Shown piece after piece: positions 18,223 through 28,238 of a stretch of 64,000 nt of DNA (position 1 is the stretch's first letter; each line of letters starts with the position of its first letter). Position numbers and translations under genes: made by a program. Under the pieces are notes generated by a model. The model was not told where the DNA came from. It saw only the letters and a program-made list of their open reading frames with translations, and searched no databases. Location of the stretch: positions 53,447 to 117,446 of the forward strand of contig NZ_JAFBDY010000012.1 of NCBI RefSeq assembly GCF_016908465.1, written 5' to 3'. Origin of the DNA: Lysinibacillus composti (GTDB lineage: Bacteria; Bacillota; Bacilli; Bacillales_A; Planococcaceae).

Positions 18223-19197
18223 TTAAAACTTGCGCTTGCCAATAAATAAAGCAATGTCCCTTAATTTCTTTTTCATTGGGTTGTTTGGCAATGCTTCTAC
18301 TTCTTTCATCGCCTTCTTTAAATAAAGGTTGCTAATTTTCACAGCTTCTTTTATGGCATCTGACTTGCGTACAACTTCTAACATGGCCATACGCTCTTCT
18401 TCAGTCACAAAACCATGTTCAGCACGTTGAATAAATCGTTGAATTGTAGGATCATCCTTTAACAGGATAATTGGAAGCGTAATATTTCCATGTAACAAGT
18501 CACTTCCTGCTGGTTTACCAAGTTGTCGATCGGTTGAAACAAAATCTAAAATATCATCAACGATTTGAAAACTCATACCAACATAATAACCAAATTGTTT
18601 TAAATGTCTAACATTTTTTGGGTCAACACCAGCAGCAACTGCCCCTAGTTCACAGCTAGATTCAATTAATAATGCTGTTTTCCTTTTAATTCGACGGAAG
18701 TAGTCTTTTAAATTTTGATCTACTCGAAACTTATCTTCAATTTGAATCACTTCACCATTAACAATTTCAACCATTGTTCGAGCCAAAATTTGATGAACAC
18801 GTGGATTCTCAATCGATGTGACATACTCTAATGCACGCGCAAAAATAAAGTCGCCAGTATACATGGCAACACGATTGTTTGTTTGTGCTTTAACCGTACG
18901 TCTACCCCTTCTCATATCTGAATCATCAATAACATCATCATGAACAAGAGATCCCATATGAATTAATTCAAGCGGAACAGCAATATTTTTCATTTGGTCA
19001 ATATTATATTGTCCAAATTTTGCACTGACTAAAACAAAAACTGGACGAATTCTTTTTCCACCCGCTTGCAATAAATGAAGGGAGGCATCATTTATCATGT
19101 GTGAAGACGAGTTCAACGCTGTTTCTAATTCTTTTTCGATGACGTCTATATCCGATTTCAAATCGGAATAGAGCATTTTTAACTTCATCTTTTCCAC
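18223..19197 (-). CDS. hepT: HepT, heptaprenyl diphosphate synthase catalytic component II
   Basis: 324 residues, a trans-isoprenyl diphosphate synthase. The first Asp-rich motif is DDVIDDSDMRRG (about 95-106) and the second is VDDILDF (about 220). With HepS it makes the C35 side chain of menaquinone-7. The most upstream supported start is GTG at 19195-19197, with GGAGAAGG about nine bases away; an ATG three codons later is possible. Third gene of hepS-menG-hepT, 21 bases after menG. Confidence 0.95.
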   Translation of the reverse strand: MEKMKLKMLYSDLKSDIDVIEKELETALNSSSHMINDASLHLLQAGGKRIRPVFVLVSAKFGQYNIDQMKNIAVPLELIHMGSLVHDDVIDDSDMRRGRRTVKAQTNNRVAMYTGDFIFARALEYVTSIENPRVHQILARTMVEIVNGEVIQIEDKFRVDQNLKDYFRRIKRKTALLIESSCELGAVAAGVDPKNVRHLKQFGYYVGMSFQIVDDILDFVSTDRQLGKPAGSDLLHGNITLPIILLKDDPTIQRFIQRAEHGFVTEEERMAMLEVVRKSDAIKEAVKISNLYLKKAMKEVEALPNNPMKKKLRDIALFIGKRKF

Positions 19198-19218
19198 GCG
19201 TAAAAACCTTCTCCCCGC

Positions 19219-19923
19219 CTAAATTTCTTTCTTAAACCCCATATGCATCGCCGCGGCACCACCACTATAGCCCTTATATTTAACTTTAGTGAAACCGGCT
19301 TGTCCAAACATAGATGCAAGTTTCTTCATACCTGGAAAATCATTTGCAGATTCTTGTAACCATGAATACTCTTTGTAACTTTTAGCAAATAATTTGCCAA
19401 ATACCGGCATAATATATTTAAAATAAAATCTGAATAATTGACGATATCCAGGAATCTCAGACTGCGAAGTTTCTAAACAAACAGCCATACCTCCTGGCTT
19501 TAACACACGATTCATTTCTCGTAAAACCTGCATATAATCAGGTACATTTCGTAATCCAAACCCAATTGTTACGTAGTCAAAGGTATTATCCTCAAACGGT
19601 AATTCCATTGCATTTCCATGCATTAATTCAACTTGTGGAAATGGTTTTACCTTTCCCTCGCCTACTTTTAGCATATTTTTACTAAAATCAAGACCTTTTA
19701 CCATACCAGTATCCCCGACCGCCTTTGCAAGCTGAATAGTCCAATCAGCGGTACCACAACAAACATCGAGGCATTTCGAACCTGGTTTTACATTCATGCG
19801 CTTCATTGTATCTTCACGCCATTTGACATGCAATTGAAAACTAATTACCGAGTTCATTTTATCGTAACTCTCTGAAATAGTTTCAAAGACCTCATGAACA
19901 CGTTCTTCTTTTGACTTGCTCAT
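19219..19923 (-). CDS. menG: MenG (UbiE family), demethylmenaquinone methyltransferase
   Basis: 234 residues, SAM-dependent methyltransferase. The N-terminal motif [11 protein letters not shown] and the SAM loop [11 protein letters not shown] (about 48-58) are typical of UbiE/MenG, as is the C-terminal [13 protein letters not shown]. It carries out the last step of menaquinone synthesis and lies between the two heptaprenyl synthase subunits, so chain formation and ring methylation are co-transcribed. It is called menH in older B. subtilis literature. Confidence 0.96.
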   Translation of the reverse strand: MSKSKEERVHEVFETISESYDKMNSVISFQLHVKWREDTMKRMNVKPGSKCLDVCCGTADWTIQLAKAVGDTGMVKGLDFSKNMLKVGEGKVKPFPQVELMHGNAMELPFEDNTFDYVTIGFGLRNVPDYMQVLREMNRVLKPGGMAVCLETSQSEIPGYRQLFRFYFKYIMPVFGKLFAKSYKEYSWLQESANDFPGMKKLASMFGQAGFTKVKYKGYSGGAAAMHMGFKKEI

Positions 19924-19942
19924 CTTTTCAAAACCTTCCTTG

Positions 19943-20698
19943 TCACTTCTGACTAAACAGTACTTTCTGTTTTATGTATTGTTTCAAATCGTCATGTAAA
20001 AATGTTGACGTTTGAAGATAGTCAAGAAGATTCGTCGTTAACGTATCAATCTCCCGTAGAATTAACCGTTCAAATGGTTCTTCATGTTGCACTGAACTGT
20101 CTACCATCAACTGATAAATTGGTGATGTTTCCCCATTTTTATGCTTTTTGTCCTCTTCATTTAAACGAAGCAACAACAAACAATTTTCCACGATTGGCAA
20201 ATATTGATTGAAATTATAAGCGGTATAAAAGCTCTTAATAAGAGCAGTTTCAATTACTGTTAAACTCTCGAGCCATTGTCTAAATGTATATGATTTATTT
20301 TCATAAACTCTTACTTGCTGTTCGCAACGATGGACAATTCCCTCAGATATTTTTCTGATTAAGGGAATATTTCCTGATTCAGCTAAAATTTGATAATAAC
20401 GTCCACTGTAGTAATCTCCCGAAAGAACTGTTAATTGTTGTTCTTTACTTGTTGCGTCCAATTCATGAATTTTTTCATGCTCACTAAGTGATGAATGGAC
20501 GATTCCGACCGTGATGATACTCTTATCCATCTTGTCATTCCAATTTTCACCGTTGAAAAAGGGTAACAGCAAGTAAAACAATTGTTCTTCATTCAATACC
20601 GGTTCTCCAGTATATTGCAGTAGAGTTCTATGTCGAACATGCATGAAAATATTCGTTTTTAATTGGTTAATGTTTTTCTGAATGTATGTTGCATCCAT
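19943..20698 (-). CDS. hepS: HepS, heptaprenyl diphosphate synthase component I
   Basis: 251 residues. This is the small regulatory subunit of the two-part heptaprenyl diphosphate synthase; it has no Asp-rich catalytic motif and works only with HepT. Family features include [18 protein letters not shown] near residues 66-83 and the [15 protein letters not shown] segment. First gene of hepS-menG-hepT, 20 bases before menG. A GC-rich family A repeat separates it from mtrB. Confidence 0.92.
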   Translation of the reverse strand: MDATYIQKNINQLKTNIFMHVRHRTLLQYTGEPVLNEEQLFYLLLPFFNGENWNDKMDKSIITVGIVHSSLSEHEKIHELDATSKEQQLTVLSGDYYSGRYYQILAESGNIPLIRKISEGIVHRCEQQVRVYENKSYTFRQWLESLTVIETALIKSFYTAYNFNQYLPIVENCLLLLRLNEEDKKHKNGETSPIYQLMVDSSVQHEEPFERLILREIDTLTTNLLDYLQTSTFLHDDLKQYIKQKVLFSQK

Positions 20699-20718
20699 AG
20701 ATATTACTCCATTTCACT

Positions 20719-20825
20719 ATCAATTACGCCTTGGCGTAATTGCGTCCGGATTTCGGACTCGTGTTACGCGAGTCAACTCCAATACGAAACCCGTGACATC
20801 CGCCGGAGGCATTATCTTCACTCAG
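20719..20825 (+). repeat. Dispersed repeat family A, copy 1
   Basis: Left end ATCAATTACGCCTTGGCGTA, hairpin GGACTCGTGTTACGCGAGTC, and core GTGACATCCGCCGGAGGC at 20793-20810, ending CTTCACTCAG. It lies between mtrB and hepS. Other copies are at 25235, 51074 and 60977. Confidence 0.75.
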
Positions 20826-20945
20826 TATCATGTTGAATCTAAACTGAATAAATTATAAATTTGCATTAACTCACATTTTAATTGCTGGAGTTTTTTTGCG
20901 AATGAAGATAAATGCCATGCAAACGTTTAAGCATGACAAGCTACC

Positions 20946-21167
20946 TTACTTTTTAGAACCACTTTCTATAACGCCATGTGATGAGTAAATTTTTGCTTTA
21001 CCACGAATTTTCATAGCAGATGTATGTTCTGTAAATTGTGCAATCATTACTTCACCAGAATCTAATTTTTCAGAATGGTGAAATTTCGTATCTGTTCCAC
21101 GTGTGAGACCGATTACATGAACTCCATCTTCTTCTGCTTCAATGACAATATAATCTGGGTTTGTCAT
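20946..21167 (-). CDS. mtrB: MtrB, trp RNA-binding attenuation protein (TRAP)
   Basis: 73 residues. TRAP forms an 11-subunit ring that, with tryptophan bound, wraps GAG/UAG repeats in trp leader RNA and causes attenuation. [19 protein letters not shown] and the KIRGKA region match the RNA-binding KKR face of the family. I place the start at ATG 21167, with GAGGAG ten bases upstream; an ATG six codons earlier lies in that ribosome binding site. Paired with folE as in the B. subtilis mtrAB operon. No trp operon is present in this window to act on. Confidence 0.95.
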   Translation of the reverse strand: MTNPDYIVIEAEEDGVHVIGLTRGTDTKFHHSEKLDSGEVMIAQFTEHTSAMKIRGKAKIYSSHGVIESGSKK

Positions 21168-21227
21168 AAGTTCATTACTCCTCATACTTCATATTCTTGT
21201 ACATCATAACACAATAAAAAGATGAAT

Positions 21228-21797
21228 TTAAGACATTTGAATAAATGAGATGACTTCTCTACGTTTCACTTCATCCTCTTCAAAAACTCCACGAGCAACT
21301 GAAGTGACTGTTTTGGACCCTGGTTTTTTCAAACCTCTCATCGTCATACACATGTGTTCCGCTTCAATCACGACATAAACTCCAAACGGTTGTAACATTT
21401 CCATCAAAGTATCTGCAACTGTAGAGGTAATTCTCTCTTGAAGTTGCGGACGGCGCGCAACCGATTCTACACATCGACCTAATTTACTAAGTCCCGCTAC
21501 TTTCCCATCATGAGGGATATAAGCAACATGCGCTTTGCCGTAAAAAGGAACTAAGTGATGTTCACACATTGAATAAAACGGTATATCTTTAACGAGAACT
21601 AGTTCTTCATGTTCTTCATGGAAAACGGTGCTGAAGAATTCCCGTGGATCCTCATTAATGCCACTAAACATTTCAGCATACATTTTCGCTACGCGCGTTG
21701 GTGTATCTTGCAATCCTTCTCTAGTTGTATCTTCTCCAACCGCTTCTAAAATCATTTTAACGGCTTCTTCTATTTTATTTAAATCGACCTTCGACAT
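21228..21797 (-). CDS. folE: FolE (MtrA), GTP cyclohydrolase I
   Basis: 189 residues. It converts GTP to dihydroneopterin triphosphate, the first step of folate synthesis. Zinc and active-site motifs are visible: [20 protein letters not shown] (about 73-92) and [11 protein letters not shown] (about 142-152), and residues [10 protein letters not shown] (about 115). Start ATG has TAGGAGG upstream. First gene of folE-mtrB. Confidence 0.97.
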   Translation of the reverse strand: MSKVDLNKIEEAVKMILEAVGEDTTREGLQDTPTRVAKMYAEMFSGINEDPREFFSTVFHEEHEELVLVKDIPFYSMCEHHLVPFYGKAHVAYIPHDGKVAGLSKLGRCVESVARRPQLQERITSTVADTLMEMLQPFGVYVVIEAEHMCMTMRGLKKPGSKTVTSVARGVFEEDEVKRREVISFIQMS

Positions 21798-21951
21798 AGT
21801 AACAATATCCTCCTAAAATCACGACGCAAGACTGTCAAATTGAATCATAGCACATACACCCCATTATCGCATAAAGGGGTTTCTGAATAAAAGAAAAAAA
21901 GCGAAAATAGTACTCGCAAATTTATTATCTATTGTTTATCAATTAGTATGT

Positions 21952-21991
21952 AAAAAAAGAGCAGTCATCATGAGTCCATGACGACTGCTCT
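21952..21991 (-). terminator. Terminator after hbs
   Basis: GAGCAGTC pairs with GACTGCTC with an inner TCATG/CATGA stem, followed on the minus strand by TTTTTTTACATAC. Confidence 0.8.
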
Positions 21992-22009
21992 ATGTAACTG
22001 CAAGGCTGA

Positions 22010-22282
22010 TTATTTCACAGCATCTTTAAGCGCTTTACCTGGTTTGAAAGCAGGTACTTTACTTGCAGCGATTTCGATTTCTTCACCTGATTGTGGATTA
22101 CGACCTTTACGAGCCGCACGTTCACGTACTTCGAAATTCCCAAAACCGATTAATTGAACTTTGTCACCCTTTGCAAGAGCATCTTGAATTGTATCAAATA
22201 CAGCTTCAACTGCTTTAGAAGCGTCTTTTTTAGAAAGAGCCGCAGCTTCAGCAACAGAGTTTACTAATTCTGTTTTATTCAC
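22010..22282 (-). CDS. hbs: HU, histone-like DNA-binding protein
   Basis: 90 residues, the usual HU length. It bends and compacts DNA as a dimer. The DNA-binding arm contains [21 protein letters not shown] choose GTG at 22280-22282, which starts [12 protein letters not shown] and is five bases after AGGAGGTGA; the in-frame GTG three codons earlier lies inside the Shine-Dalgarno. It sits between folE and spoIVA as in B. subtilis. Confidence 0.96.
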   Translation of the reverse strand: MNKTELVNSVAEAAALSKKDASKAVEAVFDTIQDALAKGDKVQLIGFGNFEVRERAARKGRNPQSGEEIEIAASKVPAFKPGKALKDAVK

Positions 22283-22328
22283 ACCATTCACCTCCTCTCA
22301 AAGGGTCATGAACATAAATCATGTAAAA

Positions 22329-22357
22329 AGAGTAACATATAGAAAACCTTGGTGCAA
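22329..22357 (-). promoter_or_regulatory. SigA-type promoter of hbs
   Basis: The minus strand reads TTGCAC, 17 bases, TACTCT, about 50-75 bases upstream of the hbs start. Confidence 0.45.
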
Positions 22358-22410
22358 CTGTATTTATCGATGTTTTCGCATAGAAAAATGTATTTTTTCT
22401 AACATTACAC

Positions 22411-22447
22411 AAATAAAAGGACTTTTCACCTATAAAATGAAAAGTCC
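22411..22447 (-). terminator. Distal terminator downstream of spoIVA
   Basis: A perfect 10-bp stem (GGACTTTTCA/TGAAAAGTCC) is followed on the minus strand by TTTTATTTGTGT. It lies between spoIVA and hbs. Confidence 0.65.
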
Positions 22448-22608
22448 TAACAAAAAATTTTTAAGTATTTTATTGTCTTTATACCTAATCAATTACGTCA
22501 TAGCGTTTTCTCTCTTCTCAGCTAAGCGTTGACGCAATCAGATTTCCCCTCGATTACTAAGCGAAATCTCCTATAAAAACTTAAATCGGATATGATGTCA
22601 AACTTCAT

Positions 22609-22636
22609 TTCAGTTGGGGTTGGTACCCCAACTGAA
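22609..22636 (-). terminator. Strong stem-loop just after spoIVA
   Basis: A perfect 12-bp stem (TTCAGTTGGGGT/ACCCCAACTGAA, loop TGGT) begins eight bases past the spoIVA stop. No T-run follows, so it may stabilise the mRNA end rather than terminate. The run from here to 22450 holds no gene. Confidence 0.45.
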
Positions 22637-22644
22637 GGATAAAA

Positions 22645-24123
22645 TTATATAATAAATGTAACAAGTCCGCGATCACCTTCATTAACCATTCTTTCAATCG
22701 TTTGACGCATTCTTTTCTTCGCGTTTGGAGGAACTGAATTCATTTTATAACGAATCCCCTCTTTTAACACCTCGTGTAAAGGCGTACCAAATAATTGAGT
22801 TTCCCATAAAGCTTCACGATCATGTCTAAATGAATACTGAAGGTCTTTTAATAACTGACTCGCATAAAATTCTGTACCAATTAATGGCGCAAATTCTGTT
22901 TCCATATCAATACGGATAATGTGATATGAAGGTGCTGAAGCTTTCATACGTACACCATAGAAATTATTTTGTTTAATAATTTCTGGTTCACTTGGTTCAA
23001 ATTCTTCTAACGATGGAAGTGTTACACCATAACCATTTGTACTTGCTTCCTCAATCGCTTCTCTGAATCTCTTTTGCGCTTGTTTTGCCTCAGCAGCCTC
23101 TTTAATAAAGAGTAACCAATCCTTCTTTGACTCGATTGGGGAGTCTAGCCATTCATTACATACAGCTTTATAGATTTCTGGTTTTAATGTAATTCGAACA
23201 GTCGCAACACCTAAACCTGCATCTACTCGTTCAATCTCACATTCTTCAACATAATCAATCTCTCTTAGTTGTTCAACTGCCAAATTCACATCACGAATTT
23301 TAGTAATGGAATCTAGTACATTAGAAACAGATTCTGCTAAAGATTGATTTAAGTGGTGTGTGTTTCCTAAAACGTCTAACCAATCAGGCTTTTCGACCTC
23401 AATATCTTCTACTGGGAACTCATAAAGTGCCTCTTGTAGAATATATTCCATATCACGAATAGACATTTGTTCAATTGAAACAGGAATTACCGGTACACCA
23501 TATTGCTCTAATAATTCATTTCTTAAAGCAACTGTATTAGCATGACTTGGAATAACACTGTTTAACACGACAACAAATGGTTTACCAATTTCTTTAAGTT
23601 GTTCAATAATTTGCTGCTCAGCGATTTGAGCTGCATGACGGTTAATACCGTTTACAGTTCCGTCAGTTGTTACGACAATCCCAATATTAGCGTGATCGCG
23701 TATCACTTTGTCTGTTCCAATTTTTGCAGCTTCCTGGAACGGAATAGCTTCATTACTCCAAGGTGTCTGTACATATTTTGGGCCATTTTCGTCTTCATAC
23801 CCTTTTACACCATCAATAATATACCCTACACAATCTGCAAAACGAATACGGAATGGTATTTCACTTTCTCCAATTGTGATTTGTGTACCTTGAGCCGGAA
23901 CAAATTTCGGTTCTGCTGTCATAATGACTGGGCCTGGTGAGCTTTGAGGCAACTCGTCCATTGCTCTCATGCGGTCTTCTTCGTTAGCAATGCGTGGAAG
24001 CACAACAGATTCCATCATTTTCTTTACAAAAGTAGACTTACCAACTCGCACAGGCCCTACAACACCAATATATACATCCCCATTAGTTCTCTCTGCTATT
24101 TGTTGAAAGATTTCTTCGCCTAT
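22645..24123 (-). CDS. spoIVA: SpoIVA, spore coat basement-layer ATPase, with an apparent ATA start codon
   Basis: 492 residues when started at ATA 24121-24123, the same length as I recall for B. subtilis SpoIVA. It binds and hydrolyses ATP to polymerise on the forespore surface as the base of the coat. The N-terminal GTPase-like domain has Walker A GPVRVGKST (about 22-30). The C-terminal region (KKRMRQTIERMVNEGDRGLV) anchors the coat. The start matters: the only ATG/GTG/TTG in frame before the conserved core is the GTG inside Walker A, which would destroy the nucleotide site. AAAGGAGG lies seven bases upstream of ATA, and the reading IGEEIFQQIAERTNGDVYIG aligns with the SpoIVA N-terminus. 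Expected to be made in the mother cell under SigE. Confidence 0.93.
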   Translation of the reverse strand: MGEEIFQQIAERTNGDVYIGVVGPVRVGKSTFVKKMMESVVLPRIANEEDRMRAMDELPQSSPGPVIMTAEPKFVPAQGTQITIGESEIPFRIRFADCVGYIIDGVKGYEDENGPKYVQTPWSNEAIPFQEAAKIGTDKVIRDHANIGIVVTTDGTVNGINRHAAQIAEQQIIEQLKEIGKPFVVVLNSVIPSHANTVALRNELLEQYGVPVIPVSIEQMSIRDMEYILQEALYEFPVEDIEVEKPDWLDVLGNTHHLNQSLAESVSNVLDSITKIRDVNLAVEQLREIDYVEECEIERVDAGLGVATVRITLKPEIYKAVCNEWLDSPIESKKDWLLFIKEAAEAKQAQKRFREAIEEASTNGYGVTLPSLEEFEPSEPEIIKQNNFYGVRMKASAPSYHIIRIDMETEFAPLIGTEFYASQLLKDLQYSFRHDREALWETQLFGTPLHEVLKEGIRYKMNSVPPNAKKRMRQTIERMVNEGDRGLVTFII

Positions 24124-24167
24124 TGTAGCTCCTCCTTTACGTATTACAATCTATGACCTTTCTAAAT

Positions 24168-24198
24168 AAAATATGTAACTACCTTGTACGAAAATTCC
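24168..24198 (-). promoter_or_regulatory. Possible SigE promoter of spoIVA
   Basis: The minus strand carries CATATTTT, 15 bases downstream of GGAATTTT, about 45 bases before the spoIVA start. This resembles the SigE -10 (CATAnnnT) and -35 elements; family knowledge says spoIVA is SigE-controlled. Confidence 0.4.
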
Positions 24199-24425
24199 TC
24201 AAAATGTGCAAAAAAGTGCAACCTTTTTAAATAAAAAACGTTCACCGTAAGTTTAAAAGGGCTTTAAATAGTCAACTTCTGTACGAAATTTAGTTCAACA
24301 TCGGTGCACATAATAGACAAAAAATAGGCGATTTTCAAGGGGAAAGTCCTTCACTATTATGGTCGATATTAATGTGTGAAAAGTAAATAGTTTTTCACAT
24401 CTTTTTTACATTTAATTTTTCTCAA
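24199..24425. other. Upstream region of spoIVA, no gene seen
   Basis: Together with the promoter and terminator on its two sides, this makes a 360-base gap between yphF and spoIVA. No supportable coding frame on either strand. A direct repeat GTGCA...GTGCA around 24210-24220 is the only small feature. Confidence 0.4.
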
Positions 24426-24467
24426 AAAACCGCCACCAAGAGCAATATATGCTCCTAGTGACGGTTC
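24426..24467 (-). terminator. Terminator after yphF
   Basis: Long imperfect stem on the minus strand: AACCGTCACTAGGAGCA pairs with TGCTCTTGGTGGCGGTT, then TTTTGAG. It lies just beyond the yphF stop. Confidence 0.75.
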
Positions 24468-24487
24468 TATAATAATCGTTTATCCTA

Positions 24488-25216
24488 TTATTTTTTACTT
24501 TCTTTTGATGGGTCAAACATATAGACTGGTTCATTATTTTCGTCAACTGTGTATGGAAAAGAATAGGCTGGAACAACAGGATATTTTTCTACTAATAACA
24601 TTCGAATATCCTCTCCAGGTTTAGGTGTTAAATTATTTTCTTTTAAGAAAAGATTTAAGTCAATTGAATAGTCTACGTATATGTCCCCTTCAGTAGAAGC
24701 AACTAAGGGTAATTGATTATTCGAGTATGGACTAGGAACTGTTAACTCTTCGTCATAACCAATTTTTTTGAAATCAATAGTATAAACATAGTCTGATATT
24801 TGCTCTTTATAGGTTGGATACTTAGTTGCTAAAAATCGAATGTTTAGTTCACGAATTTTTTCAACTGAACGTAAATCAACCAATTTTACAGTAGGGTTAT
24901 CTTCTGGATCCCAAATAATATATTGAAAAATTCCACCTTGCTCATATGAGTTGCCAGGAGATTTTGCCATATATTTTGGAATAAGCTTTGAGAAATCAAT
25001 TGGATATTTTATAAAGATATCTGTTTCCATATCACGTGTTTTAATTGGAAGGACACCTGTATCGGCTTGAAACTCCTCCACAGCCCTCTGTACAACTTCT
25101 AGTTGAAGTTCATCAGGCACTTGATTCTCAGCCTTTTGGTCATCAGGGAAAAGACATCCGGATAATACGAGCGATGTTAAAACGAGTACTAAAAATACAA
25201 CCCAGCTTTTCTTCAT
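24488..25216 (-). CDS. yphF: YphF-like lipoprotein
   Basis: 242 residues. A lipoprotein signal with lipobox LSGC (Cys21) starts the protein, and the rest is soluble and would be tethered outside the membrane. Function is unknown. Position between spoIVA and yphE matches B. subtilis yphF. I place the start at ATG 25216, where GAGGTGA lies six bases upstream and a proper signal peptide follows; 33 codons of open frame upstream lie in a repeat element and look spurious. Confidence 0.85.
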   Translation of the reverse strand: MKKSWVVFLVLVLTSLVLSGCLFPDDQKAENQVPDELQLEVVQRAVEEFQADTGVLPIKTRDMETDIFIKYPIDFSKLIPKYMAKSPGNSYEQGGIFQYIIWDPEDNPTVKLVDLRSVEKIRELNIRFLATKYPTYKEQISDYVYTIDFKKIGYDEELTVPSPYSNNQLPLVASTEGDIYVDYSIDLNLFLKENNLTPKPGEDIRMLLVEKYPVVPAYSFPYTVDENNEPVYMFDPSKESKK

Positions 25217-25234
25217 TGTGTTCACCTCTACATA

Positions 25235-25395
25235 ATCAAATGCGCCTTGGCATATTAGGCCCAAATTTTTATCGAAACTGAGGCTGCACGACGCAGGTCC
25301 GTTCGCCGTTGTCACACGATGTGACGCTCTTAGGCCAAACTTCCTCTAATTCCTATTAAAAACTGTGACATCCGCCGGAGGCATACTTCATTCAG
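25235..25395 (+). repeat. Dispersed repeat family A, copy 2
   Basis: Begins ATCAAATGCGCCTTGGCATA, carries the hairpin TCACACGATGTGA, and contains core GTGACATCCGCCGGAGGC at 25365-25382, ending TTCATTCAG. It lies between yphE and yphF. Confidence 0.75.
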
Positions 25396-25487
25396 TCCAA
25401 TATATCTCCATTTAATTGTAGTACCTTTAATAATTCATCTCATCTAAAATAGAATAAGTCATTTAAAGAGTGAAATTCAGTAGTAGT

Positions 25488-25754
25488 TTAAGATGGCCAA
25501 GTAAATACTACGAGAATCATTAAGATTGTCCCAATGAAAAAGAGACCAAATGCAAATAGTCGTAAAATCATTGATAAACAGCCGTTTGAAACCCATTTAC
25601 GGACTGCCGAAACGATTAACACCGAAACTAACATGGCAGCAATAGAATAGAAGGAAACCCACATGACATCAAGTGCATGCATCGTTGCAAGAGGCCCCCT
25701 CGCAGAAGCTAAAACAAACATTGAAAGATCCTTTGATAATAATGGGTGTTGCAT
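25488..25754 (-). CDS. yphE: YphE, DUF2768 small membrane protein
   Basis: 88 residues with two membrane segments (about 26-50 and 58-84). DUF2768 family, function unknown, found in spore formers at this locus between gpsA and yphF. I start at ATG 25754 because AAGGTGG lies seven bases upstream; the TTG six codons earlier overlaps the ribosome binding site. Confidence 0.85.
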   Translation of the reverse strand: MQHPLLSKDLSMFVLASARGPLATMHALDVMWVSFYSIAAMLVSVLIVSAVRKWVSNGCLSMILRLFAFGLFFIGTILMILVVFTWPS

Positions 25755-25819
25755 AAAAAAACCACCTTTCAAATCAGGACACTATGTATTTTAAAAAAGT
25801 AAATATTATGGATAACATT

Positions 25820-25854
25820 ACAAAAATAATAGGAGGTAAATTAATACCTCCTAT
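25820..25854 (-). terminator. Terminator after gpsA
   Basis: A 9-bp stem (ATAGGAGGT/ACCTCCTAT) is followed on the minus strand by TATTTTTGT. It lies 43 bases past the gpsA stop. Confidence 0.7.
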
Positions 25855-25896
25855 ATCTTGATTGAAATTAATTAATTCATCGCATTCAAAATTGTT

Positions 25897-26910
25897 CTAT
25901 AATAATTCATCGATTTCTTGCTTTTTCATTCGGATCATTAATTCATCTACTGCAGCTTTCGGAATTTTTTCATTAAATAATACATCATACAGAGCAAATG
26001 TTATTGGCATAGGCACCTCATACTTTTGAGCAAGCTGAAAAGCAGCTTTTGTCGTACGTACTCCTTCTACAACCATTCCCATTTGATCTAATACGTCAGT
26101 TAAATTATGACCTTTACCGAGCAAATTGCCTGCACGATAGTTACGCGAGTGAATACTTGTACATGTTACGATTAAATCGCCCATTCCAGTTAAACCCGAA
26201 AAGGTAAAGGGATTCCCCCCCATTTTGACACCTAGGCGAGTAATTTCCGCAAGTCCTCTTGTGATTAATGCTGCTTTTGCGTTATCACCGTAATTTAAGC
26301 CATCCGAAATTCCTGCAGCAAGGGCAATAACATTTTTTAATGCTCCTCCGATTTCTACTCCAACGATATCATCATTTGTATAAACTCGGAAGTAATTATT
26401 CATGAATAAGTCTTGAACAATGCCTGCTTTCTCTATATCTTGGCAAGCCGCCGTAACCGTTGTTGGATGTCTTAATACAACTTCTTCTGCGTGACTTGGG
26501 CCCGATAAAATAACAATATCATCAATCACTTCAGGTGTTAAACTTTGTTCAATGATTTCTGAAATCCTTAACAACGAATCAGGTTCAATTCCTTTTGAAA
26601 CATGGACAAATAATGCCTTCTTATTTAAATAGCTCAACATTTGCGAACAAACTTCACGAATGGCCTTAGTCGGCACCGCTACAACGATAATAGAAGCATG
26701 ATCAGATGCTTCCTTTAAATTATGCGTTGCTACTAAATTTGAAGGTAATTTTGTTTCTGGTAAATATTTTTTATTTGAATGGTATTCGTTAATCTCGTTT
26801 GCTTGTTCTTCACGATGTGTCCATAAAAGCGTGTTATGGCCATTTTCAGCTAACACGATAGCTAAAGCAGTACCCCATGAGCCCGCTCCTAATACAGTTA
26901 CATTTTCCAT
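25897..26910 (-). CDS. gpsA: GpsA, glycerol-3-phosphate dehydrogenase [NAD(P)+]
   Basis: 337 residues. It reduces dihydroxyacetone phosphate to sn-glycerol 3-phosphate for phospholipid synthesis. Rossmann motif GAGSWGTAL is at 8-16, the catalytic lysine is in [12 protein letters not shown] (about 189-200), and GFTGMGDL-like SGLTGMGDL follows near 250. Ribosome binding site GGGGGATC upstream of ATG. It is 17 bases after der, so the two are likely co-transcribed. Confidence 0.97.
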   Translation of the reverse strand: MENVTVLGAGSWGTALAIVLAENGHNTLLWTHREEQANEINEYHSNKKYLPETKLPSNLVATHNLKEASDHASIIVVAVPTKAIREVCSQMLSYLNKKALFVHVSKGIEPDSLLRISEIIEQSLTPEVIDDIVILSGPSHAEEVVLRHPTTVTAACQDIEKAGIVQDLFMNNYFRVYTNDDIVGVEIGGALKNVIALAAGISDGLNYGDNAKAALITRGLAEITRLGVKMGGNPFTFSGLTGMGDLIVTCTSIHSRNYRAGNLLGKGHNLTDVLDQMGMVVEGVRTTKAAFQLAQKYEVPMPITFALYDVLFNEKIPKAAVDELMIRMKKQEIDELL

Positions 26911-26927
26911 TTAAGATCCCCCTTCAC

Positions 26928-28238
26928 TTACTCGCGTGCACGTGTAATGATCCGAATCGGAGTTCCTTCAAAATCAAATGTTTCACGAATACGATTCTCA
27001 AGGAAACGTTCATATGAAAAATGCATTAGCTCTGGTTCATTAACAAACACAATAAAAGTAGGTGGTTTTACAGCCACTTGTGTCGTGTAATAAAGGCGTA
27101 AACGTCGACCTTTATCTGTAGGTGCTGGATTTCTTGCAACTGCATCTTCAATAATATCATTTAAGATTGATGATTGAATTCGCATCGCATGATTTTCACT
27201 CACACGTTTTACAATTGATAAGATATTATGCACACGTTGTTTAGTCTTTGCAGAGACAAAAATAATTGGTGCATAGCTTAAGTATAAGAAATGTTCACGT
27301 ATTTCCTCAGTAAAGCGATTCATTGTTTTATCATCTTTTTCAATGGCATCCCATTTATTGACAACAATAATAACAGCTTTACCTGCTTCGTGTGCATAGC
27401 CAGCAATTTTTTTATCTTGTTCTTGAATACCCTCTTCAGCATTCAGAACAACTAATACAACGTCTGAACGTTCAATTGCTCTTAACGCTCGGAGTACTGA
27501 ATATTTCTCAGTTGTTTCATATACTTTTCCTTTTTTACGCATTCCTGCCGTATCAATGATGACATATTCTTGATCATCATATGAGTAAGGTGTATCAATT
27601 GCATCACGAGTTGTCCCTGCAACATCACTTACAATAACTCGTTCTTGTCCTAAGAAAGCATTAACCAACGAAGATTTCCCAACATTCGGACGACCAATTA
27701 AACTAAATTTAATTGTATCATCTGGGTATTGTTCTTCATCTTCTTTAGGGAAGTGCTTCGCGCATTCATCTAATAAATCCCCAAGACCTAAACCGTGGGA
27801 ACCGGAAATCGGGAATGGATCACCAAATCCTAAGGAATAAAAGTCATACATCATTTCACGCATGTCTGGATTATCAATTTTGTTGACAGCTAGTACAACT
27901 GGCTTTTTTGTTTTATATAAAATCTTCGCCACCTGTTCATCTGCAAGTGTTACCCCCTCACGACCATTTGTCATAAAGATAATAACGTCTGCTTCATCCA
28001 TGGCAATTTCTGCTTGCTGACGAATTTGCTCTAAAAATGGTTCGTCACCAATTTCAATCCCGCCTGTATCTATAATGTTAAATTCATGTGTTAACCAATC
28101 TGCCGAACTATAGATACGGTCACGTGTTACGCCTGGAATATCTTCCACGATCGATACGCGTTCACCAACAATTCGATTAAAAATTGTTGATTTTCCAACG
28201 TTCGGACGACCTACGATGGCGATTACTGGTTTTGTCAT
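26928..28238 (-). CDS. der: Der (EngA), tandem-GTPase ribosome assembly factor
   Basis: 436 residues with two consecutive GTPase domains, P-loops GRPNVGKST (10-18) and GRPNVGKSS (about 183-191), then a KH-like C-terminal domain. It is needed for 50S ribosomal subunit maturation. Length and motifs match B. subtilis EngA. A TATAAT on the minus strand at 28273-28278 could be its -10 box. Confidence 0.98.
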   Translation of the reverse strand: MTKPVIAIVGRPNVGKSTIFNRIVGERVSIVEDIPGVTRDRIYSSADWLTHEFNIIDTGGIEIGDEPFLEQIRQQAEIAMDEADVIIFMTNGREGVTLADEQVAKILYKTKKPVVLAVNKIDNPDMREMMYDFYSLGFGDPFPISGSHGLGLGDLLDECAKHFPKEDEEQYPDDTIKFSLIGRPNVGKSSLVNAFLGQERVIVSDVAGTTRDAIDTPYSYDDQEYVIIDTAGMRKKGKVYETTEKYSVLRALRAIERSDVVLVVLNAEEGIQEQDKKIAGYAHEAGKAVIIVVNKWDAIEKDDKTMNRFTEEIREHFLYLSYAPIIFVSAKTKQRVHNILSIVKRVSENHAMRIQSSILNDIIEDAVARNPAPTDKGRRLRLYYTTQVAVKPPTFIVFVNEPELMHFSYERFLENRIRETFDFEGTPIRIITRARE

